Assembly: GCA_024398055.1 (NCBI GenBank)
Contig: CP073749.1
Coordinates: forward strand, 4,898,594-4,962,593
Reading direction: 5' to 3'
DNA: 64,000 nt
From: a bacterium SCSIO 12741
GTDB taxonomy: Bacteria > Bacteroidota > Bacteroidia > Flavobacteriales_G > Salibacteraceae
In this document: positions 35,079 to 43,821 of the stretch, piece by piece
Layout of the letters: the number at the start of each line of letters is the position of its first letter
Numbering within the stretch: position 1 is the stretch's first letter
Made by a program: the position numbers and the translations under genes
Notes under the pieces: model-generated
The model's database searches: none
The model's input: only the letters and a program-made list of their open reading frames with translations
What the model was told of the DNA's origin: nothing

Positions 35079-37376
35079 TCAGGCCTTTTCCAGGCTCACT
35101 TCTACGGACTTGGAAGCCGGAGTATTGCTTTTATCTGCCTTTAGACCAATGGGAACCAAAACGTTCGCCTCGGGAAAATAGGTAGCTACATTGCCACGGG
35201 GAATGTCGTATGGAATGGCCAGAAATTGTTCTGCCCTTCGAATTTCACCTTGAAAATGACTTTTCAGATGAATCAAATCCAACAGCTTCAAACCTTCTTC
35301 CTTCATGTCCTCCGCGTTCATTAAAACTACCCGACGTTCGTTTTTGATTCCCCGGTACCGATCATCTAAACCATAGATGGTCGTATTATACTGATCATGG
35401 GTGCGAATGGTCATCATCAGGTAACGGCCTTTATCCAGCTTCTTACCCTCCCACTTATTCACGGTAAAATTGGCCTTTCCCGTAGATGTTGGAGAAAAAT
35501 CACCGGCATGAGCGTTATTAGGAAGCCTAAATCCACCCTTTTGACGAATTCTTTGGTTAAAATTTTCAAAGCCAGGAATCACCTTTTCAATAGAATTGCG
35601 AATATTGTCATAGTTAGCAGCCATGCCCGCCCAATCTACCTGGGAGCGACTTCCTAGAGTAGATTGAGCTAAGCGAGATATAATGGCTACTTCACTGAGG
35701 AGGTGATTTGAGCATGGGGCAATGTCTCCTCGAGATTTGGAGACCACGCTCATGGAGTTCTCCACAGTGATAAATTGGGCGCCGGACGACTGAATATCCG
35801 TTTCACTGCGCCCAATGCAAGGCAATATCAGGGCTGTTTTTCCATGTATGATGTGGCTGCGGTTTGGTTTGGTTGAAACGTGAACCGTAAGCTCACATTG
35901 CTTCAAAGCTTCGGCGGTCAATTCGGTATCTGGGGTGGCTGATAGAAAGTTACCTCCCATGGCAAAAAACACCTTGGCCTTACCCCGGTGCATGTGCTCA
36001 ATGGATTCAACTACATCGAGTCCATGTTCACGAGGAGATTTAAAACCAAATGTTTCATCCAATTTGTCCAGAAAAGCGGGTTTTGGTTTTTCCCAAATTC
36101 CCATCGTTCTATCCCCCTGAACGTTAGAATGTCCTCTAACCGGGCAGGTTCCTGCGCCAGGTTTACCAATACTTCCCTTGAGCAAAAGCAGGTTTACCAC
36201 TTCCTGAATATTGCCTACCGCATTTTTGTGCTGAGTCAATCCCATGGCCCAGCAGATGATGATTTTTTTGCGATGCATCAGGATGTTGGCGCACCTTTTC
36301 ACCTGCTCTTCCGAAATACCAGCATCTTCACAAAGCGATGAAAAATTGATTGTTTCAAGTTCTTTGATAAAGGACTCATAACCCTGCGTTTTAGTCTCGA
36401 TAAATGAATGATCGAAAACCGTTCCGGGATTTTTCTTTTCTTCTTGTAAAAGCAAGTAGGTCACAGCTTTTAGAAAGGCGAGGTCGCCATTAATCTTGAC
36501 CTGAACAAACTCGGTGGTAAGATCGGTGCCTCCACCAATCCAATCTTTTGGCGTCTGCGGATCTCGAAAATTCATCATCCCGGCTTCAGGCAAGGGGTTT
36601 ACAGTAATTATCTCTGCCCCTTGCTGCCGGGCATCACGTAGTGCCGATAACATTCTTGGGTGGTTGGTTCCTGGATTTTGTCCCATGACAACGATCACTT
36701 CGGCCTGGTCAAAATCATCCAGGGTTACCGAACCCTTGCCTATTCCTAAGGTTTCGGAGAGAGCTGTACCGCTACTTTCGTGGCACATGTTAGAGCAATC
36801 GGGAAGGTTGTTGGTTCCAAACTGTCGAACGAAGAGCTGGTACAAAAAAGCAGCCTCATTACTGGTTCGACCGGAGGTGTAAAAAATGGCTTGGTCAGGA
36901 GATTCTAAAGCGTTTAATTGCTTCCCCATCAAATCAAAGGCCTCATCCCACTCTATTGGGCGGTAGTGTGAATCCTCTGCCCGCTTAATCATAGGATGGG
37001 TAATCCGTCCGGATTTGCCCAATTCGAAATCAGACCACTGTCCAAGTTCAGCAACGGAATGCTGTGCAAAGAAATCGGGACCGGCTTTCTTTTTGGTCGC
37101 CTCTTCAGCTACCGCCTTGGCACCGTTCTCGCAATACTCGGCCAGAAAAGCTCGCTTCTCATTAGGGTCGGGCCAGGCGCATCCTGGACAATCAAAGCCG
37201 TCAAATTGATTTAAACGATTGAGCACTTTCACCCCTTTCACCATTCCCACTTCACTCTTGATGTGCTGTAAAGCACTTTTGACTGCCTTGGGACCAGCGG
37301 CACCCGTAGAGGCATCTTCAAGAATGATTCCGGTAAACTTTTCAGGAGGTTGTGCTATCGTCTTCTTTGTACTCAT
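35079..37376 (-). CDS. FdhF/YdeP-type molybdopterin oxidoreductase
   Basis: 765 residues from the ATG at 37374-37376; an upstream in-frame start would add 18 residues without similarity. The protein shows the YdeP-type N-terminal Cys pair FDCPGCAWPDP, the molybdopterin domain with YTSGRTSNEAAFLYQLF, SNMCHESSG, VMGQNPGTNHPRM, CAMGLTQHKN-type and RGHSNVQGDRTMG segments, and a C-terminal dinucleotide-binding domain (RTHDQYNTTIYG). Despite the 'formate dehydrogenase alpha subunit' label these proteins are not proven to oxidise formate; E. coli YdeP is linked to acid resistance. No FdhD or electron-transfer subunit is adjacent. Monocistronic as far as visible. Confidence 0.88.
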   Translation of the reverse strand: MSTKKTIAQPPEKFTGIILEDASTGAAGPKAVKSALQHIKSEVGMVKGVKVLNRLNQFDGFDCPGCAWPDPNEKRAFLAEYCENGAKAVAEEATKKKAGPDFFAQHSVAELGQWSDFELGKSGRITHPMIKRAEDSHYRPIEWDEAFDLMGKQLNALESPDQAIFYTSGRTSNEAAFLYQLFVRQFGTNNLPDCSNMCHESSGTALSETLGIGKGSVTLDDFDQAEVIVVMGQNPGTNHPRMLSALRDARQQGAEIITVNPLPEAGMMNFRDPQTPKDWIGGGTDLTTEFVQVKINGDLAFLKAVTYLLLQEEKKNPGTVFDHSFIETKTQGYESFIKELETINFSSLCEDAGISEEQVKRCANILMHRKKIIICWAMGLTQHKNAVGNIQEVVNLLLLKGSIGKPGAGTCPVRGHSNVQGDRTMGIWEKPKPAFLDKLDETFGFKSPREHGLDVVESIEHMHRGKAKVFFAMGGNFLSATPDTELTAEALKQCELTVHVSTKPNRSHIIHGKTALILPCIGRSETDIQSSGAQFITVENSMSVVSKSRGDIAPCSNHLLSEVAIISRLAQSTLGSRSQVDWAGMAANYDNIRNSIEKVIPGFENFNQRIRQKGGFRLPNNAHAGDFSPTSTGKANFTVNKWEGKKLDKGRYLMMTIRTHDQYNTTIYGLDDRYRGIKNERRVVLMNAEDMKEEGLKLLDLIHLKSHFQGEIRRAEQFLAIPYDIPRGNVATYFPEANVLVPIGLKADKSNTPASKSVEVSLEKA

Positions 37377-37530
37377 AAATCCACTTAACAATCGCTTGCA
37401 AAAATGGTTGCGCCCGATGGAAATAAGCAATACCTACCCCGTGGTATTTCTCGACAACTTCTGCCTAACCTTAGGTAGCTACCCTCAACCCTTTGACAAT
37501 CAATTCGTCCTTAGAAAATCTTTTTTAGAA

Positions 37531-38199
37531 TTACGATTTTGAAAACCGAATTACCCAGTATTCACGATTCACCGGTTTCCCGGTTTTATCCATGGCCTTG
37601 TCCGCGTACTTATCTAAGCTGGCAGTCAGAAATCCGGCCGATTGGGCGAGCTCTTCAAGTTCCTGTGGTTCGTATAGTGTGAACCCATATTTCACGAAGG
37701 GCAGTTGCTGCATAAATGCTTTGGCGGCCCAGGTCAAAATCAGGCTTCCCTTCGGTTTTAAGGTTGCGTACAGCTGGCTCATAAATTCTTGAGGATTGGA
37801 CCAGAAGTAAAGGGTATTAACTGAAAAAATGCGATCGAACCGGGCCCTTTGGTAAGGAAGTTTGACTCCATCGTAGATGTCAAACCGAATGGAATGGTTA
37901 TCCATGAGCTCTTTGTTCAGTTCGGATGCAGCCAATTGCATGGTTTCGGAGAGTTCCAATCCGGTGTACTCAAGCGGTGAAGCCAATCCCAATAGCTCCT
38001 TCAAATGTCCGGCATTTCCATGTCCAACCTCCAGAATACTCATGTGAGATTCAAGATTCAGAGCTCCCATGGCCGATCGGGTCATGGCCAGGTTTGATTC
38101 ATTCATAACCTCGGCCATTTTCAAACCCTGCTCTCCACTTGGCCGGGCCAATTGACCTGCCAAATTTTTCAGATCCGATTCTGTCCATTCCTGTTCCAT
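37531..38199 (-). CDS. Class I SAM-dependent methyltransferase
   Basis: 222 residues from the ATG at 38197-38199; the longer frame to 38283 lacks conserved content. Methyltransferase_11-type motifs: motif I ILEVGHGNAGHL, acidic LELSETM, and FDRIFSVNTLYFW after strand 4, with LKPKGSLILTW. Substrate unknown; the closest-looking group is small-molecule or quinone-type methyltransferases. It is divergent from the ferredoxin/flavodoxin operon across a 153-bp gap that contains the operator at 38323-38343. Confidence 0.8.
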   Translation of the reverse strand: MEQEWTESDLKNLAGQLARPSGEQGLKMAEVMNESNLAMTRSAMGALNLESHMSILEVGHGNAGHLKELLGLASPLEYTGLELSETMQLAASELNKELMDNHSIRFDIYDGVKLPYQRARFDRIFSVNTLYFWSNPQEFMSQLYATLKPKGSLILTWAAKAFMQQLPFVKYGFTLYEPQELEELAQSAGFLTASLDKYADKAMDKTGKPVNREYWVIRFSKS

Positions 38200-38313
38200 A
38201 GAGTGATTTTTTTCGAAAATTGGAGCGACGAACTTAGGGCTAACATTTCGAAAAATTTTCGGCTTTGGAAAGAATACCGTCAACTAGGTATTGGTGGTTA
38301 GCGTGAAGCATCT

Positions 38314-38343
38314 CACCTTTGCTATTTAGAATTAATCTAAATA
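38314..38343 (+). promoter_or_regulatory. Promoter (-7 box CACCTTTG) with a 21-bp palindromic operator
   Basis: CACCTTTG at 38314-38321 fits xAnnTTTG, with TTG at 38291-38293 as the -33 element. Right after it lies TATTTAGA-ATTAA-TCTAAATA (38323-38343), a perfect 8-bp inverted repeat that would cover the transcription start of the ferredoxin-flavodoxin operon. The TTTAGA/TCTAAA type resembles sites of iron-dependent Fur/DtxR-class repressors, but the regulator is not in the window. Confidence 0.6.
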
Positions 38344-38352
38344 AATATAGAA

Positions 38353-38712
38353 TTGAACACAAGTGTTTTATTAGTCTTCGATCAGTGGCATATCATTGTA
38401 GACCAGAACATTAAGCTTTATCACAAAAATATTTGTGTATCCAGCACCACCCAGGAATTTCGTCAATTACGCTTAGCCATTGCCAATTTTTTGAAATCTA
38501 AAGCGGATGGTGGACAACGTTGTTTACTCATCCATAATGTACATAGCAATACCAAGGTTGCGGTTCACCGAAAGCAGGTAAAAGATTTTTGGCATTTTCT
38601 AAGTCATGCTGAAAAGAATGCCCGTTTTATCAAAAGCTACCAGCGCCAAAACCAGGTAAGGCATTATAATCCTATTGTGCAGGAAGAGTGTATGTCATTT
38701 AAGTTGAACTAA
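38353..38712 (+). CDS. Uncharacterised 119-residue protein of the ferredoxin operon
   Basis: Basic soluble protein with no signal peptide. It begins with a beta-rich stretch (TSVLLVFDQWHIIVDQNIKL), then a helix (FRQLRLAIANFL) and later HRKQVKDFWHFLSHAEKN. I do not recognise it. A TTG start at 38353 is the only option after the in-frame stop at 38338, and no Shine-Dalgarno is visible. It is the first gene of an operon with a ferredoxin reductase 13 bp downstream, ferredoxin and flavodoxin, so a part in electron transfer or iron starvation is likely by association only. Confidence 0.6.
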   Translation: MNTSVLLVFDQWHIIVDQNIKLYHKNICVSSTTQEFRQLRLAIANFLKSKADGGQRCLLIHNVHSNTKVAVHRKQVKDFWHFLSHAEKNARFIKSYQRQNQVRHYNPIVQEECMSFKLN

Positions 38713-38725
38713 AACTGACTACAAC

Positions 38726-39742
38726 ATGATTGAAACCGATATAATTATTGTTGGTGCCGGCCCCTGCGGACTTTTTACCGTATTCGAAGCCGGATTGCTA
38801 AAACTGAGATGCCACCTCATCGACTCTCTTCCCATTCCTGGAGGACAATGTGCTGAGATTTATCCCAAGAAACCTATTTACGATATTCCTGGATACCCCT
38901 CTGTTTTAGCCGGTGACTTGGTGGATAACCTTATGGAACAAATTCGCCCTTTCAAACCTGGATTTACCTTGGGTGAGCGGGTTGAGAAAGTAGAGAAAGA
39001 TGAAGACGGTAAATTTATTGTCACTACCAATCTCAATACGGTTCATAAGGCCCCAGTGGTAGCCATTGCTGGAGGATTGGGTTGTTTTGAACCGCGCAAA
39101 CCACCAATTGGTGCGATCTCCCAATTTGAGCAAAAAGGTATTGACTACTTCGTAAAAGATCCTGAGAAGTTTCGCGGCAAATCTGTTGTCATTTCAGGGG
39201 GTGGAGACTCTGCCTTAGATTGGGCCCTTTTCCTTGCGGACGACGTTGCTCAGGATGTGAGCTTGGTTCACAGACGGAGCTCGTTCCGAGGACATCCCGA
39301 TTCTGTAGACAAAGTCATGCAGCTTGCCCAACAAGGAAAAATCAACCTCATTACGGAATCTGAGGTGGTGGATGTTCAAGGAAACGGACACCTCCAATCC
39401 CTTCAGATCAAACACAAATCGGGTGAAGTCATTTCCCAAAAACTCGACTATTGGCTCCCTCTTTTTGGTCTAACTCCGTCCTTGGGTCCCATAGCCGATT
39501 GGGGATTAAACATCAGTAAAAACAGCATTGAAGTAGACACCTTCGATTACAGCACCAACATTCCTGGAATTTTTGCCATTGGCGATATCAACACCTATCC
39601 GGGAAAATTGAAACTAATCCTTTGTGGTTTTCATGAAGCTACACTCATGGTTCAAAGTGCATTCAAAATCGTGTATCCGGATAAAAAATTATCCTTCAAA
39701 TACACTACCGTTATGGGAGGTATCAACGGATTTGAATCATGA
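38726..39742 (+). CDS. Ferredoxin--NADP(+) reductase, YumC (thioredoxin-reductase-like) type
   Basis: 338 residues. FAD-binding GAGPCGLF at the N-terminus, QCAEIYPKKPIYDIPG (active-site region of the YumC type, no CxxC redox pair), NAD(P)-binding SGGGDSALDWAL (about 150-162) and the C-terminal FAD motif IFAIGDINTYPG. It transfers electrons between NADPH and ferredoxin or flavodoxin, both encoded directly downstream. Its stop overlaps the ferredoxin start by 4 bp (ATGA at 39739-39742). Confidence 0.92.
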   Translation: MIETDIIIVGAGPCGLFTVFEAGLLKLRCHLIDSLPIPGGQCAEIYPKKPIYDIPGYPSVLAGDLVDNLMEQIRPFKPGFTLGERVEKVEKDEDGKFIVTTNLNTVHKAPVVAIAGGLGCFEPRKPPIGAISQFEQKGIDYFVKDPEKFRGKSVVISGGGDSALDWALFLADDVAQDVSLVHRRSSFRGHPDSVDKVMQLAQQGKINLITESEVVDVQGNGHLQSLQIKHKSGEVISQKLDYWLPLFGLTPSLGPIADWGLNISKNSIEVDTFDYSTNIPGIFAIGDINTYPGKLKLILCGFHEATLMVQSAFKIVYPDKKLSFKYTTVMGGINGFES

Positions 39743-40059
39743 GTACTATCACCGTTACCGTAATAGATCGCGAAGCTCAAGCTCATGAGTTGGAGGCCCC
39801 AACCGATATGAATATGAACCTCATGGAGCTGTGTAAAGCTTATGAGCTTCCGGTCAAAGGCACGTGCGGTGGCATGGCCATGTGTGCAACATGCCACTGC
39901 TACATTGAGTCGGGACATGAGCTCAAAGAATCGACAGACGATGAAGAAGACATGCTCGACCAAGCCTTTTTTGTTCAGGATAATAGTCGATTGGGATGCC
40001 AGGTTTTTCTTGAGGAAGAATTAGATGGCCTGGTCATCCGACTGGTCGACGAAGGATAA
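39739..40059 (+). CDS. Adrenodoxin-type [2Fe-2S] ferredoxin
   Basis: 106 residues. Cluster ligands follow C-x5-C-x2-C...C: Cys43 in GTCGGMAMCATC, with Cys49 and Cys52, and a distant Cys in RLGCQVF. That spacing marks the vertebrate/adrenodoxin (Isc Fdx) class. It also has an acidic patch (DDEEDMLDQA), which in this class docks with the reductase. It overlaps the reductase gene by 4 bp and precedes the flavodoxin gene by 8 bp. Confidence 0.93.
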   Translation: MSTITVTVIDREAQAHELEAPTDMNMNLMELCKAYELPVKGTCGGMAMCATCHCYIESGHELKESTDDEEDMLDQAFFVQDNSRLGCQVFLEEELDGLVIRLVDEG

Positions 40060-40067
40060 TATTAGCT

Positions 40068-40616
40068 ATGAAAGAACAAGTTATCGGTCTTTTCTGGGGC
40101 TCCGATACAGGAGCTACAGAAGGCATCGCTCAGGAATTGGAAAAGATTCTTTCCCAAAAATTCCAAATTGACTCTCACGAATTACATGATTCCGGGGTCT
40201 CGAAAATAGCTTCCTACGACTACCTGATTCTTGGCCTATCTACCTGGTATGACGGAGAGTTGCAAAGCGATTGGGATGGTAAGTTCAACGAGTTTTGTGA
40301 ATTGGATTTCACAGGTAAAACGGTCGCCGTATTTGGGTTAGGAGATCAATACGGCTACCCGGAATGGTTTGTAGACGGCATGGGAATCATTGCTGAGCAA
40401 GTAGCTCATGCAGGCGGAAGACTTATTGGCCACTGGCCTACGGATAATTATGAATATGATCAATCGAAAGCGGAAATGAAGCCCGGTTGGTTCTATGGTT
40501 TAGCCATTGATGAAGAAAATCAAGGGGAACGGACTACACAGCGGTTAAAAACCTGGACCGATCAGCTGACCGAAGAATTCAAAAAACGGATTTCAGCCTC
40601 TTCCATTCTGACCTAA
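40068..40616 (+). CDS. fldA: Long-chain flavodoxin
   Basis: 182 residues. FMN phosphate loop WGSDTGATEGIA, isoalloxazine-flanking LSTWYDGELQSDWD and FGLGDQYGYPEWFVDG, plus the roughly 20-residue insertion near residues 120-140 that defines long-chain flavodoxins. Flavodoxin replaces ferredoxin under iron limitation in many bacteria. Its presence as the last gene of an operon that also encodes a ferredoxin and their reductase, behind a palindromic operator, fits iron-responsive control. A bidirectional terminator follows directly. Confidence 0.92.
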   Translation: MKEQVIGLFWGSDTGATEGIAQELEKILSQKFQIDSHELHDSGVSKIASYDYLILGLSTWYDGELQSDWDGKFNEFCELDFTGKTVAVFGLGDQYGYPEWFVDGMGIIAEQVAHAGGRLIGHWPTDNYEYDQSKAEMKPGWFYGLAIDEENQGERTTQRLKTWTDQLTEEFKKRISASSILT

Positions 40617-40645
40617 AAAAAGCGGGAAGATATCTCCCCGCTTTT
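40617..40645. terminator. Bidirectional intrinsic terminator
   Basis: AAAAAGCGGG (ending 40626) pairs with CCCGCTTTT (40637-40645). An A run before and a T run after let it work for the flavodoxin operon (+) and the hydrolase operon (-). Confidence 0.88.
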
Positions 40646-40665
40646 CTCTGTCGAGTAGTTTCTGC

Positions 40666-41694
40666 TTAGAGTTTAGCTTGAAACCAAGCACTGGCTTCTC
40701 CCACAGATTCGTTTACCTCTGCATCCTGATCATAGTAGTTGAACTGGTGATAAGGAGATTCCAATTCGGTTTCCATCCAGTGTAATTTCTTGTCAACTGA
40801 AGCAATGCGCTCAAAGTAGTTTTTGGTGTATTGAGGCAGTACAGCTCCATCGGAGTGAATCATTAAAGTAGGAGCATTTAACTGATCCGCTGAAGGCATA
40901 GGATCGGTGGTCAACCAATCTTCCCAGGACATCACAGCGAATTTATCGGCACTCCATTCTGGGACAGCACCTCGCTCTGGATTCAGGTAATAATCGTAAG
41001 GCCCATACATAGCAGCTGTAGGATCTTCGGTAGATATACTTGGGATGTAGGCTACCGTTCCATTTGCTGCATATTCCTTCTTAGCCTTGCGGGCAGCGTC
41101 AATTTTGGTTTGCACACCTTCTTCCCCACCGTAAAAAAGCTTAACGGCCTCTGCATCGTGTAGCCAGGAAGCCGCTGTTACTACCGATTTAATTCGATCA
41201 TCTTCAGATGCCGCCATCAACGTGTACATGGCTCCGGCACATACCCCAAAAGCTCCAATCTTATCCTTTTGTATTTCGGGCTTGCTTTGGAGAAAAGTAA
41301 CCGCGTTGATCACATCTTGCTTCTTCATAGCTGGGCTTTCGTAGAATCGAGGCTCTCCTTCACTCTCACCAAAATTTCTAAAATCAAAGGCCAGGGTGAT
41401 GAAACCTTCTTCGGCCAATTTTTGGGCATACAGGCCAGCCATCTGCTCCTTCACCGTGGTCCAACTTCCTGACACTACAATCGCCGGGTAGGATTTCGAA
41501 GGATCATAATTCTTAGGGTAATAAAGGTTCCCTACCAGGTTGGCTCCTTCACTTTTAAAATTCACTTTTTCCATCGTCTTGGGATTTACAATTTCTGTTT
41601 GCGTTTGTGTTTGTGTTTGTTTATTCGATTCGGATTGACAAGACCATAGGGTCAGGATTCCGAGCATTCCAATCATCCAGTTTTTCATCATCAT
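40666..41694 (-). CDS. Alpha/beta hydrolase lipoprotein with Cys nucleophile (DLH-like)
   Basis: 342 residues. Lipoprotein signal (LTLWSCQSE, lipid Cys19), a low-complexity QTQTQTQT linker, then an alpha/beta-hydrolase fold. The nucleophile elbow is G-V-C-A-G with Cys152, as in dienelactone-hydrolase-like proteins, in place of the usual Ser. Asp and His of the triad are probably in LMIHSDGA and the HQFNYYD segment near the C-terminus. It lies on the periplasmic or outer-surface side. Three in-frame ATGs (41694, 41691, 41688) are possible starts; it begins directly after the stop of the SnoaL-like gene, so the three-gene operon 42731-40666 is tight. Confidence 0.82.
   Translation of the reverse strand: MMMKNWMIGMLGILTLWSCQSESNKQTQTQTQTEIVNPKTMEKVNFKSEGANLVGNLYYPKNYDPSKSYPAIVVSGSWTTVKEQMAGLYAQKLAEEGFITLAFDFRNFGESEGEPRFYESPAMKKQDVINAVTFLQSKPEIQKDKIGAFGVCAGAMYTLMAASEDDRIKSVVTAASWLHDAEAVKLFYGGEEGVQTKIDAARKAKKEYAANGTVAYIPSISTEDPTAAMYGPYDYYLNPERGAVPEWSADKFAVMSWEDWLTTDPMPSADQLNAPTLMIHSDGAVLPQYTKNYFERIASVDKKLHWMETELESPYHQFNYYDQDAEVNESVGEASAWFQAKL
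41596..41621. repeat. Hexamer repeat coding for the QT linker
   Basis: About four copies of TGTTTG (one with a C substitution) in the 5' part of the hydrolase gene, encoding alternating Gln and Thr. The unit is in frame, so copy-number change would alter linker length without a frameshift. Confidence 0.6.
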
Positions 41695-42234
41695 TTACTT
41701 TATCTGGTCAAGCATCCCGAATCCTCGAGCGGCCACCAGGGGATTAAAAATTTCTACATATTCTATGATCTCTCCAGCTTCATTGAATTGAAAGGTGGAG
41801 TAGTATTGGTTTTCATAAAAGTCGGCTCCATCCTTCAGCTTGATTTTCCCTTTGTACTTCACAAATACCCAATTGGGATCTTCCATGGCATATAGTTGTT
41901 GAAGGTTAAATTGCATGCCATCGAAGTTGGGAAACACCGGAGCCCAATAGGAGCGAATCCCTTCCTTTCCCTCTGCTCCCTCTGGAAATAGACCAGAAGC
42001 GTAAGGATTAATGTGTCGGGCATCCTCGGCAAAGAGGTTGACCAGTTTATCTACATTTTCCTCTTCCAGTGCGGAGAAAAAAGCTTCAACCGAAGCCTTG
42101 TTCTTCGTAGCGATATCTTGTTGCATGATTTTTTGATTTTGAATGCTTACTCCTTCATCTGTTTGCCCGTGCTCGCTGGTGCAAGCCCAAAGGCAATTCA
42201 GAGTCAAGAGGGCAATTAATGAATAGTGTCTCAT
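41695..42234 (-). CDS. SnoaL/NTF2-fold lipoprotein
   Basis: 179 residues. Lipoprotein signal (LNCLWACTSE, lipid Cys18), then a SnoaL-like domain (about 45-175) with the N-terminal helices (VEAFFSALEEENVDKLVNLFAEDA), WAPVFPNFDGM and the twisted sheet ending in EYVEIFNPL. SnoaL/NTF2-fold proteins are small-molecule binders, cyclases or isomerases; the substrate is unknown. ATGA overlap with the upstream SnoaL-like gene (42231-42234) and direct abutment with the hydrolase gene make one operon. Confidence 0.8.
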   Translation of the reverse strand: MRHYSLIALLTLNCLWACTSEHGQTDEGVSIQNQKIMQQDIATKNKASVEAFFSALEEENVDKLVNLFAEDARHINPYASGLFPEGAEGKEGIRSYWAPVFPNFDGMQFNLQQLYAMEDPNWVFVKYKGKIKLKDGADFYENQYYSTFQFNEAGEIIEYVEIFNPLVAARGFGMLDQIK

Positions 42235-42731
42235 TTCTTTAGATTTTTCATAGCCAGTTGTGGTAATTGGGTGTTTCCATCCTGGTACTTGAAATTGAAT
42301 TTCATACCAGCTATTTTCCAGGTTTCATCCTCTTTTACCAGGTCAAAATTGTAACTACCAACTACCCACCATAGCTTGCCAGATTCGTTTTCCAGATAGT
42401 GGCTTGCTGTACCGTAGCAAAACACCTGTGCCTGGTTGTTGGAAAGGGTCATTTGGAAGTTGCCCAATTGGTGATGCGTATGATCAAAACCCGGCAGCAA
42501 GCCTTTCCAGGCATCTACAATTTCATCAGGCGTCATTGATGTGGCCGGACTTCCTGTCATCGACGAATAATCGAGCAGGACTTTTGAATCGAAAACTGCT
42601 TTTACCTGATCCCATTGTTGTTCATCGGTACTGACAAACAGTTCAATGACAGTTTCTTGAGGATTCTTCATTTGCTGTGCATTTAAGGAGAGAGTAATAA
42701 GGGCTATAAACCCGGTAATTATCGCTTTCAT
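42231..42731 (-). CDS. SnoaL/NTF2-fold secreted protein
   Basis: 166 residues. Signal peptide (SLNAQQ, cleavage near residue 18) then an NTF2-like domain: VIELFVSTDEQQWDQVKAVF, LLDYSSMTG, HTHHQLGNFQMT, and a strand YGTASHYLENESGKLWWVVGSYNFDLV that is typical of the SnoaL_4-type group. First gene of the operon with the second SnoaL-like protein and the Cys-hydrolase. The promoter region between it and the AraC gene has a GAGCTTTG -7-like box (42762-42755) and a CTTGAC-G-GTCAAG palindrome. Confidence 0.8.
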   Translation of the reverse strand: MKAIITGFIALITLSLNAQQMKNPQETVIELFVSTDEQQWDQVKAVFDSKVLLDYSSMTGSPATSMTPDEIVDAWKGLLPGFDHTHHQLGNFQMTLSNNQAQVFCYGTASHYLENESGKLWWVVGSYNFDLVKEDETWKIAGMKFNFKYQDGNTQLPQLAMKNLKK

Positions 42732-42813
42732 TGCTTTGAAAAATTTGAACAGGACAAAGCTCTAAAACACTTGACGGTCAAGCATTTTTATATCAAATGA
42801 AGAAGTATGAATT

Positions 42814-43743
42814 TCAAAGATTCGCCTGCTGACGGTAGGCTAAAGGTGTCATTCCGCTCTTCTTTTTAAAGAAAGCACTGAAATTGTTGGGGCTGTCAAA
42901 CTGTAAAGCGTAGGCAATCTCCTTGATGCTCCAATCGGTTTGAGCGAGGTAGGATTTAGACAAGGACAAAAGGTGGCTGTGAATGTGGCTGAGGGCGGTA
43001 ATTCCAGAAATGCCTTTGACAACAGCATTTAGGTGATTCGGATGGACGCTCAATTTTTGAGCGTAGTAGCTGGTGGAATGCAAGTTGGCGAAAGTCTCTA
43101 CTTCGGCATTGGGGTAGAAGCTGGTTTGAATTAAGGTTTGATAGCGAGACAACAGTTTAAGATCGGCAGCTCGAAGGCTCATTTCCGCCAATTGCTGATC
43201 CACTTGCTCCTCAAACAACCTACGCACATAGGAGAGCAAAAGAAAGACCTGGGCTTCAATTATTCGAAACTTGTCCTCTGCCCCTCCATGGTACTCCTTC
43301 CAAATCACTTCATAGATTCCCAAAATTCGCGGCAATTGCTCTGCTGGGATATTAAAGGGAATGGACTTATCCATTTTCAGGTAAGGAAAAAGGGTGAGCA
43401 ACTCCGTGAGCACGTTAGATTGGGCCACAAAGTCCTGGCTAAACATGAGGTAGTAGCCCTTCCAATTGGGAACAATGTCCCAGGATAGCAGCTGAAAGGG
43501 TGTGTTAAAGAAAACCGTAGTGCCTTCCGGAAAATTCGAAAACTGCCCCGAAATGACTTGCCCATCTCCTTCGGCTTTTATCGCAATGGCATAAAACTCA
43601 TGTCGAAAGGCAGGCATCTGGCTTCGCACAAATTCCATGTTCTCTTCAAAACTCCGGATATCAAAGTGGGGATGTTTCGGTAGAGGAATAGTAATTCCCT
43701 CGCAGTATTCTGATATGGTTTTGAAGTGATTCAAAGGAACCAT
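42814..43743 (-). CDS. AraC-family regulator (divergent from MDR oxidoreductase)
   Basis: 309 residues from the ATG at 43741-43743. The N-terminal sensor half (about 1-180) starts FKTISEYCEGITIPLPKHP, a pattern shared by the neighbouring AraC proteins; the C-terminal HTH_18 pair (about 205-305) contains YYAQKLSVHPNHLNAVVK, the helix SLSKSYLAQTDWSIKEIAYALQF and FSAFFKKKSGMTPLAYR. It probably controls the divergent MDR gene and perhaps the SnoaL operon downstream; 21-bp-spaced repeats lie before the MDR gene. Confidence 0.9.
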   Translation of the reverse strand: MVPLNHFKTISEYCEGITIPLPKHPHFDIRSFEENMEFVRSQMPAFRHEFYAIAIKAEGDGQVISGQFSNFPEGTTVFFNTPFQLLSWDIVPNWKGYYLMFSQDFVAQSNVLTELLTLFPYLKMDKSIPFNIPAEQLPRILGIYEVIWKEYHGGAEDKFRIIEAQVFLLLSYVRRLFEEQVDQQLAEMSLRAADLKLLSRYQTLIQTSFYPNAEVETFANLHSTSYYAQKLSVHPNHLNAVVKGISGITALSHIHSHLLSLSKSYLAQTDWSIKEIAYALQFDSPNNFSAFFKKKSGMTPLAYRQQANL

Positions 43744-43821
43744 CAATTTAATTCAATCAAATTAAACGAATTGAAAAGAGCGATGATCCAAATGCATCGG
43801 ATATTTATCACCACCTAAAAA

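Noticed and set aside
35079-37376. Formate dehydrogenase complex.
   Set aside because: No FdhB/FdhC, FdhD or hydrogenase genes nearby, and the protein is of the YdeP type, not proven to use formate.
42790-42820. TCAAA at 42793 and 42814, again 21 bp apart, before the SnoaL operon.
   Set aside because: Only about 7 matching bases, and the second copy reaches into the AraC stop codon; likely chance.
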